DNA of 5,992 nucleotides from Anaerolineae bacterium (GTDB lineage: Bacteria > Chloroflexota > Anaerolineae > 4572-78 > J111), in the NCBI GenBank assembly GCA_020433785.1, contig JAGRCC010000352.1, positions 725 to 6,716 of the forward strand, read 5' to 3'. Below the pieces are notes generated by a model. The model made no database searches and was not told the DNA's origin. It saw nothing but the letters and a program-made list of their open reading frames with translations. The translations under genes were made by a program, and so were the position numbers. Below, one piece after another: positions 1 to 3,662 of the stretch (its first letter is position 1; the number at the start of each line of letters is the position of its first letter).

Positions 1-392
1 GGGGCGGGATAGCCTCGTCCGATTAAGTTAACCCAAAAGCGGTCATCCAATTCAGGTGTCAGCTTCTTGGCCTGAAAGGGCAGACCGGTTTCGGTCGCTT
101 TCTGGTCGATTTTATTGAGGGTTTCATCAATGTGGTCAACTATCACTGGTGTTTCAACCAGCGTATCGGAAGAAATAACGTAAACCGGTTTTTGTCGCTC
201 ATCCGGAGGCAATTCGGCCAAAGCATACCAAACCAACTGCAAAGCCGTGGTCGAATCTTTGCCGCCGCTGTACCCAATAACCCAAGGGTACGAATAGCTT
301 CGATAAACCCGGCGGATTTGCTCATAAACATCGGAAATTGTCGGCTGTGATGGGGAATCATCCGTCACAAATAAATCAATTTGTTGAGACAT
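1..392 (-). CDS. dndC: DNA phosphorothioation sulfurtransferase DndC (N-terminal part, runs off the left edge)
   Basis: DndC is an ATP-pyrophosphatase/PAPS-reductase-type enzyme that activates and transfers sulfur to the DNA backbone in phosphorothioate modification, working with a cysteine desulfurase (DndA/IscS), DndD and DndE. Reading the minus strand from the ATG at 392-390 gives 130 complete codons with no stop. Residues 42-47 are SGGKDS, the PP-loop that binds ATP, followed by LQLVWYAL (51-58), the run YVISSDTLVETPVIVD (71-86), and FWVNLIGRGYPAP (119-131). All of these are hallmark DndC blocks in the expected order. From memory the family is about 500 residues, so roughly three quarters of the gene lies outside the window. 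The start codon has only a weak purine-rich stretch upstream (AGAG) rather than a clear ribosome binding site. No dndB lies upstream, so dndC appears to be the first gene of its unit. Family identity is very secure; the completeness of the system cannot be judged here. Confidence 0.93.
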   Translation of the reverse strand, partial: MSQQIDLFVTDDSPSQPTISDVYEQIRRVYRSYSYPWVIGYSGGKDSTTALQLVWYALAELPPDERQKPVYVISSDTLVETPVIVDHIDETLNKIDQKATETGLPFQAKKLTPELDDRFWVNLIGRGYPA

Positions 393-449
393 CGGCTCTA
401 CTCTTACAAAGAATCAAACGGATATATAGTACTTCATAGTTTCACAGAT

Positions 450-461
450 ACTACATGTAGT
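450..461. repeat. 12-bp perfect palindrome ACTACATGTAGT, possible operator
   Basis: ACTACATGTAGT is a perfect dyad. It lies 12 bases upstream of the hydrolase -35 box and about 27-38 bases downstream of the predicted dndC transcription start. The position suits a dimeric regulator that would block dndC and could act on the divergent hydrolase promoter. No second copy was noticed in the window. Its use as an operator is inferred. Confidence 0.3.
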
Positions 462-473
462 GGTAAACACTTG

Positions 474-502
474 TTCACAACTGGTGAGTATGGTATTATA
501 AT
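474..502 (+). promoter_or_regulatory. Candidate sigma70-type promoter for the alpha/beta hydrolase
   Basis: TTCACA (474-479, one mismatch to TTGACA) is followed by a 17-base spacer and a perfect TATAAT (497-502). Transcription would begin near 509, about 45 bases before the ATG at 555. This supports that ATG over the in-frame upstream ATG at 381, which would lie ahead of the promoter and overlap the dndC start. Confidence 0.55.
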
Positions 503-523
503 CATTATTTTGTCCTTTGTCAT
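495..523 (-). promoter_or_regulatory. Candidate sigma70-type promoter for dndC
   Basis: On the minus strand, ATGACA (523-518) is followed by a 17-base spacer and a perfect TATAAT (500-495). Predicted transcription would start near 488 and leave a leader of about 95 bases before the dndC ATG at 392. The -10 box shares six bases with the opposite-strand promoter. The assignment rests on motif match and spacing only. Confidence 0.5.
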
Positions 524-554
524 TTATTTAACACCCGCAGGAGAAAGAAGCTCT

Positions 555-1310
555 ATGCCCAACTCGATCCTTAACCATCCGCTGATCAGCCAGCGCTACT
601 TCTTCCCCAGCCGAGTCCACCTGCCCGATCCCTTCTGGGTCGACGGCGATGGCGCGAAACTGGCCTGTTATTATCATCAGCCCTTTCCCAACGCCAAAAC
701 CATTGTCCATTTCCACGGCAACGGCGAAGTCGTCGGCGATTATCTGAGCGATTTTGTTCCGGCGGTTGAGCAACTTGGCTGCAACTGCCTTTTGGCCGAA
801 TATCGGGGCTATGGCATGTCAACGGGCTTTCCGGCGCTGGAGACGATGCTCGGTGACGCGGAACGAATCATCACCGCGACCGGCCAAACGCCGGAACAGT
901 TGATCTTATTTGGACGCTCCGTCGGCTCGATTTATGCCATCCACGCGGCGGCGCGCTTCCCCCATATCGCCGGCCTGATCATCGAGAGCGGCATCGCCGA
1001 TCCGTTGGAACGCCTTTTGCTGCGGATCGCGCCGGACGAGTTGGACGTAAGTGAGGCCCAACTGCAAACAGCCGTCGAGCAGTCGCTTAATCATCAGGCC
1101 AAACTGGCCCGGTTCAAGGGGGCTACGTTGGTGATGCATACCCGCCACGATGGCCTGGTCGATGTGACCCACGCCGATCGGATTTATGCCTGGGCCGGCC
1201 CGCCCAAAACGCTCCAAATCTTTGAACGCGGTAATCATAACAGTATCCTCTACGCCAATTATCAGGCTTATTTTCAGACCATCCAGAAATTTATAGTAGC
1301 CTTAGGGTAA
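555..1310 (+). CDS. Alpha/beta hydrolase (serine hydrolase, Bem46/ABHD13-like fold)
   Basis: This 251-residue protein has the hallmarks of a single-domain alpha/beta hydrolase with unknown substrate. HFHGNGE (52-58) is the oxyanion-hole loop after the first core strand. EYRGYGMS (82-89) is the next conserved segment, typical of the Bem46/ABHD13/ABHD17 group. GRSVG (120-124) is the nucleophile elbow with Ser122. Asp199 in HDG (198-200) is the likely acid and His228 in GNHNS (226-230) the catalytic base. Residues of about 150-190 probably form a cap. No signal peptide or membrane segment is seen, so it is likely cytoplasmic. The start at 555 is preferred because AGGAG (539-543) lies 11 bases upstream, slightly far, and a good promoter precedes it; a longer reading from 381 would add 58 residues of non-conserved sequence. 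It is divergent from dndC, but alpha/beta hydrolases are not known Dnd components, so a functional link is unproven. An esterase or thioesterase role is plausible. Confidence 0.88.
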   Translation: MPNSILNHPLISQRYFFPSRVHLPDPFWVDGDGAKLACYYHQPFPNAKTIVHFHGNGEVVGDYLSDFVPAVEQLGCNCLLAEYRGYGMSTGFPALETMLGDAERIITATGQTPEQLILFGRSVGSIYAIHAAARFPHIAGLIIESGIADPLERLLLRIAPDELDVSEAQLQTAVEQSLNHQAKLARFKGATLVMHTRHDGLVDVTHADRIYAWAGPPKTLQIFERGNHNSILYANYQAYFQTIQKFIVALG

Positions 1311-1331
1311 ATTTTAGTAGTAAGACAGCCG

Positions 1332-1360
1332 TTGTTCCCTCCACCAATTTGAAGTACAAT
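1332..1360 (+). promoter_or_regulatory. Candidate promoter for the M24 peptidase gene
   Basis: TTGTTC (1332-1337), a 17-base spacer and TACAAT (1355-1360) form a reasonable sigma70-type promoter. Transcription would start near 1367, giving a leader of about 90 bases. No terminator hairpin was seen between the hydrolase stop and this site, so read-through from the hydrolase remains possible. Confidence 0.4.
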
Positions 1361-1457
1361 AACCAGTGTTACGGTGCTTCCGGGTCTTAGGGTCTGTTTT
1401 AAAGGTCCACAGATAGACACAAATTCACACTGATATGATCAAAATGTGGAGGTTTCT

Positions 1458-2633
1458 ATGAACTTGGAAAATATACAGCAGGCTATGGCTCGAGAAGGCA
1501 TCGACTGCTGGCTGATCTATAGCTTTCAAGGCAAAAATCCGATCATGGCTCAGTTTGTTCGGCCCAAGTCGATGGTCAGCCGCCGTCTGTTTCTGATGAT
1601 TCCCGCTGTCGGCGAGCCGCAGCTGCTCGGCTCGAAAATCGATCACGACGTCATCCAGGGGCTGCCTTTCTCAGCCAATTATTATGTCAGTTGGCAGGAG
1701 ATGGAGAGCGAACTTACCCGCCTGCTGGCCGGGTGTCAGGTGGTGGCGATGGATTATTCCCCCGGCGGCGAGTTGCCGACCATCTCGCGGGTCGATGCCG
1801 GGACGGTCGAGATGGTCCGCAAACTGGGCAAAACTATCGTCTCGGCGGCGAATGTCTATCAGGCCGGCGCCGCCGTTTGGGAGCCGGGCGTATTGGACAT
1901 TCACTTGGATGACTGCCGGCAGGTGGCGCGCATAAAAGACGATGCCTTTAGCCTCATTGCCGACCATTTGCGCCGGGGTCGTGCTATCACGGAGTATGAC
2001 GTTCAGCAGTTCATCATGCAGCAGTTTGAGCAAGCGGGCCTGTTCACCCCTTACCCGCCCATTGTCGGCGTTAACGGTCACAGCGGCGATCCGCACTACT
2101 CGCCGGAGGCCGACAACTTTGCCGCCATCCATAAGGGCGATTGGATTTTGATCGATTTGTGGGCCAAGCAGCCCGGCTACAGTCACGTCTTTGCCGATAT
2201 GACCTGGGTTGGTATTGCCGGGCCCAACGCCACGCCAAAGCAGCAAGAAGTCTTCACTGTTGTCGCGGAAGCGCGCGATAAAGTCATCGATTTTCTTCAA
2301 ATAAAGACCAACCGGGGGCAGACCATCGAAGGTTGGCAGGTGGATGAAATTGCCCGGCAGCATATTGCCCAAGCCGGCTACGGGCCTTATTTCTTTCACC
2401 GCACCGGTCACAGTCTTGGCCCCGGCGACCACGTTCACGGTACCGGCGTCAACATCGACAATCTGGAGACCCACGATACCCGCCATCTTATTCCGGGCAT
2501 CGGCTTTTCGGTGGAACCGGGTATTTACCTGCCGGAGTTCGGCGTGCGGTTAGAAATAAATGTGTATATGGCCGCCTCCGGTCCCCAAGTCACTACGCCC
2601 ATCCAAAAAGAAATTATCACGTTGGATGTATAG
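1458..2633 (+). CDS. M24-family metallopeptidase (Xaa-Pro aminopeptidase/creatinase-type)
   Basis: The 391-residue product has the two-domain layout of prolidase/aminopeptidase P/creatinase proteins: an N-terminal creatinase-like domain (about 1-155) and a C-terminal pita-bread catalytic domain (about 156-391). The five dinuclear metal ligands can be picked out: Asp233 (LID), Asp247 (FAD), His318 (RTGHS), Glu353 (VEPGIY) and Glu366 (RLEIN). His213 in DPHYSP and His314 in FHRTGH match the usual substrate and proton-shuttle histidines. It is therefore predicted to be an active cytoplasmic enzyme that removes an N-terminal residue next to proline, or cleaves a related peptide or amide. The ATG at 1458 is chosen because GGAGG (1448-1452) sits five bases ahead of it; the GTG at 1446 would run through that ribosome binding site and add only four residues. 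No signal peptide is visible. Exact substrate cannot be told from sequence, and M24 enzymes also include non-peptidase members. Confidence 0.9.
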   Translation: MNLENIQQAMAREGIDCWLIYSFQGKNPIMAQFVRPKSMVSRRLFLMIPAVGEPQLLGSKIDHDVIQGLPFSANYYVSWQEMESELTRLLAGCQVVAMDYSPGGELPTISRVDAGTVEMVRKLGKTIVSAANVYQAGAAVWEPGVLDIHLDDCRQVARIKDDAFSLIADHLRRGRAITEYDVQQFIMQQFEQAGLFTPYPPIVGVNGHSGDPHYSPEADNFAAIHKGDWILIDLWAKQPGYSHVFADMTWVGIAGPNATPKQQEVFTVVAEARDKVIDFLQIKTNRGQTIEGWQVDEIARQHIAQAGYGPYFFHRTGHSLGPGDHVHGTGVNIDNLETHDTRHLIPGIGFSVEPGIYLPEFGVRLEINVYMAASGPQVTTPIQKEIITLDV

Positions 2634-2657
2634 CCTCCAAACATTTATTTTGGGGGC
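2633..2657 (+). terminator. Hairpin directly after the M24 peptidase gene, weak terminator candidate
   Basis: GCCTCCAAA (2633-2641) pairs with TTTGGGGGC (2649-2657) over nine positions, one of them a T-G wobble, around a seven-base loop. The left arm uses the last base of the stop codon. No T-run follows; the right arm runs straight into a TTGACA box. It could be a weak or factor-assisted terminator, or simply insulate the downstream promoter. Confidence 0.35.
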
Positions 2658-2686
2658 TTGACAACCCCATTTCTTTATGATACGCT
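2658..2686 (+). promoter_or_regulatory. Candidate promoter of a non-coding transcription unit
   Basis: A perfect TTGACA (2658-2663) is followed, after 17 bases, by TACGCT (2681-2686), a weak -10 match. An alternative TATGAT (2676-2681) is a better -10 but only 12 bases away. Transcription would start near 2693. No protein-coding start with a ribosome binding site follows until 3062, beyond a strong terminator. Confidence 0.4.
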
Positions 2687-2840
2687 GGTACTGTAGTCTT
2701 AAAGTTACTTAAGAACAATTCAGGCATAAACGCAGTGTTTAATCATACATCACCGAAATTTCAACTAAATAGCCTGCCCCAACCTTTGTGGATTGACCCA
2801 CGGCGCGCAATTATATGGCCCGTGCTGCACCGCCTATATT

Positions 2841-2890
2841 CCTCAGCAACATAGATGAGAGTGGCATAACGCCTTGAGGTTTTTATTTTT
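2841..2890 (+). terminator. First terminator-like signal: branched stem followed by a T-rich run
   Basis: CCTCA (2841-2845) pairs with TGAGG (2875-2879), with an inner GGC-ATAAC-GCC hairpin at 2863-2873, and is followed by 11 bases that are T except for one A (2880-2890). The stem is short and the loop long for an intrinsic terminator, but the T-run is convincing. Confidence 0.35.
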
Positions 2891-2929
2891 ACCAAAGCGC
2901 GGGCAGAAACAGCCCGCGCTTTTGGTTTT
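2891..2929 (+). terminator. Strong intrinsic terminator
   Basis: ACCAAAGCGCGGGC (2891-2904) pairs with GCCCGCGCTTTTGGT (2912-2926) around the loop AGAAACA, giving 14 base pairs with one bulged T. Eight of these are consecutive G-C pairs. T-rich sequence within and after the right arm (TTTTGGTTTT) completes the signal. It lies more than 130 bases before the HNH gene, which has its own promoter, so it ends the preceding transcript. Confidence 0.8.
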
Positions 2930-2965
2930 AAACCATTGGATATTGTGAAAAATGGTTCTTAATTT

Positions 2966-2993
2966 TTTACGTTTTAGCGTTTTTCCTTATAAT
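2966..2993 (+). promoter_or_regulatory. Candidate promoter for the HNH nuclease gene
   Basis: TTTACG (2966-2971), a 16-base spacer and a perfect TATAAT (2988-2993) lie in an AT-rich stretch after the terminator. Transcription would start near 3000, leaving a leader of about 60 bases that contains the strong ribosome binding site AGGAGG (3049-3054). Confidence 0.5.
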
Positions 2994-3061
2994 CACCGGC
3001 ATTGGACCTGTATCATTGAACGTTTAATAAATTGAAAACGCCATAGCCAGGAGGAGCAAGC

Positions 3062-3586
3062 ATGGGCGCAGTCCTTTTACTCAATGCCAGCTATGAGCCA
3101 CTTTCCATCATTCCGCAGCGGCGAGCAATGTCCTTGATCATGCGGGGGCGTGTCGATGCGGCGACTGATGATGTGGTGACTATTCACGGAGCATCGACGG
3201 CTCTGTACGTACCGCGTGTCGTTCGACTGCGGCGGTATATCAACGTGCCGCGCCGAGGGGCACGCTGGAGCCGTCAGGCTGTTTTGCAGCGAGATGATTT
3301 CCGCTGCATTTACTGCGGCATTGAGGCCGGGGGAAAACAACGTGGCCAAATTTTGGGCAGACGAGATTTTACGGTGGACCACCTCATCCCTCGTAGTAAG
3401 GGCGGCAAAAACACCTGGGGTAATACGGCTTGCGCTTGCCCGGTGTGCAATAATCGCAAGGGCGGTCGCACTCCGCACGAAGCCGGGATGACCCTGCTGT
3501 GGGAGCCAAAAACGCCTCGAGTCGATTATCTGGTGGCCTCCGGCGATATCCCAGCCTCCTGGAAAATTTACTTAGAAATTCAATAA
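3062..3586 (+). CDS. HNH endonuclease, compact zinc-type
   Basis: This 174-residue protein belongs to the widespread solitary HNH group that opens with a VLLLNASYEPL segment (here residues 4-14). The nuclease core starts at RDDFRC (77-82), with a C82-x2-C85 pair. It continues with VDHLIPRSKGG (105-115), which carries the catalytic Asp106-His107, then Asn121, a second zinc pair C126-x2-C129, and NNRKGGRTP (130-138). The four cysteines should bind a structural zinc and the beta-beta-alpha site a catalytic divalent metal. All core positions are present, so it should be active on DNA; its target is unknown. The start is secure, with AGGAGG (3049-3054) seven bases ahead of the ATG. It has no visible specificity domain, methyltransferase partner or phage packaging genes nearby, so a housekeeping or DNA-repair role is as likely as restriction. 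I see no SBD-like domain of the kind that reads phosphorothioate DNA, despite dndC lying in the same window. Confidence 0.9.
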   Translation: MGAVLLLNASYEPLSIIPQRRAMSLIMRGRVDAATDDVVTIHGASTALYVPRVVRLRRYINVPRRGARWSRQAVLQRDDFRCIYCGIEAGGKQRGQILGRRDFTVDHLIPRSKGGKNTWGNTACACPVCNNRKGGRTPHEAGMTLLWEPKTPRVDYLVASGDIPASWKIYLEIQ

Positions 3587-3596
3587 GATTAGATTT

Positions 3597-3646
3597 GAGA
3601 TTTGAGAGAAGGAGATATCAAATTAATCTCCTTATCTCAAAATCTC
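3597..3646. repeat. Long inverted repeat made of TTTGAGA-like heptads
   Basis: Between the HNH stop and the lipoprotein start, AAGGAGAT (3609-3616) pairs with ATCTCCTT (3626-3633) around the loop ATCAAATTA. After one mismatch (3608/3634), TTTGAGA (3601-3607) pairs with TCTCAAA (3635-3641). After one bulged A, GAGA (3597-3600) pairs with TCTC (3643-3646). That is 19 pairs. The left arm is purine-rich, with TTTGAGA occurring twice in tandem (3594-3600 and 3601-3607); the right arm is built from TCTC-containing units continuing to 3654. It lacks a T-run, so it is not a typical intrinsic terminator, though it could still act as one or protect an mRNA end. Confidence 0.7.
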
Positions 3647-3662
3647 CTCATCTCATGTGCCG

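Larger units (their letters stand above)
2693..2929 (+). ncRNA. Candidate structured small RNA or stand-alone leader, family unknown
   Basis: This stretch sits between a TTGACA promoter and a strong terminator and has no credible reading frame. Several short stems can be drawn: TCTTAA (2697-2702) with TTAAGA; CAGGC (2721-2725) with GCCTG (2772-2776) enclosing TAAAC/GTTTA (2727-2731 with 2737-2741); GTGG (2788-2791) with CCAC (2798-2801), which competes with CACGG (2799-2803) and CCGTG (2820-2824); and CCTCA (2841-2845) with TGAGG (2875-2879) enclosing GGC/GCC (2863-2865 with 2871-2873). The last stem runs into TTTTTATTTTT (2880-2890), so the RNA may end there at about 198 bases or at the second hairpin near 2929. 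The ends can also be paired loosely: TCTTAA with TTGAGG, and GTTA (2704-2707) with TAAC (2867-2870). Size and end-pairing recall 6S RNA, but I do not see a diagnostic 6S match. I also found no tmRNA, RNase P, SRP RNA, T-box or common riboswitch core. It could instead be a premature-termination leader. Confidence 0.35.

Noticed and set aside
381..554. A 58-residue N-terminal extension of the alpha/beta hydrolase with a hydrophobic stretch that might pass for a membrane anchor.
   Set aside because: It begins inside the opposite-strand dndC start, precedes the predicted promoter at 474-502, and shows no family similarity. The ATG at 555 has a ribosome binding site and begins the conserved protein.
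1671..2486. A 271-codon open frame on the minus strand opposite the M24 peptidase gene.
   Set aside because: It lies wholly inside a well-supported gene, has no recognisable domain, and is explained by the codon bias of the plus-strand gene.
2693..2929. Identification as tmRNA, RNase P RNA, SRP RNA, a T-box or a common riboswitch.
   Set aside because: None of the diagnostic core sequences of these families was found; only a generic structured RNA can be supported.
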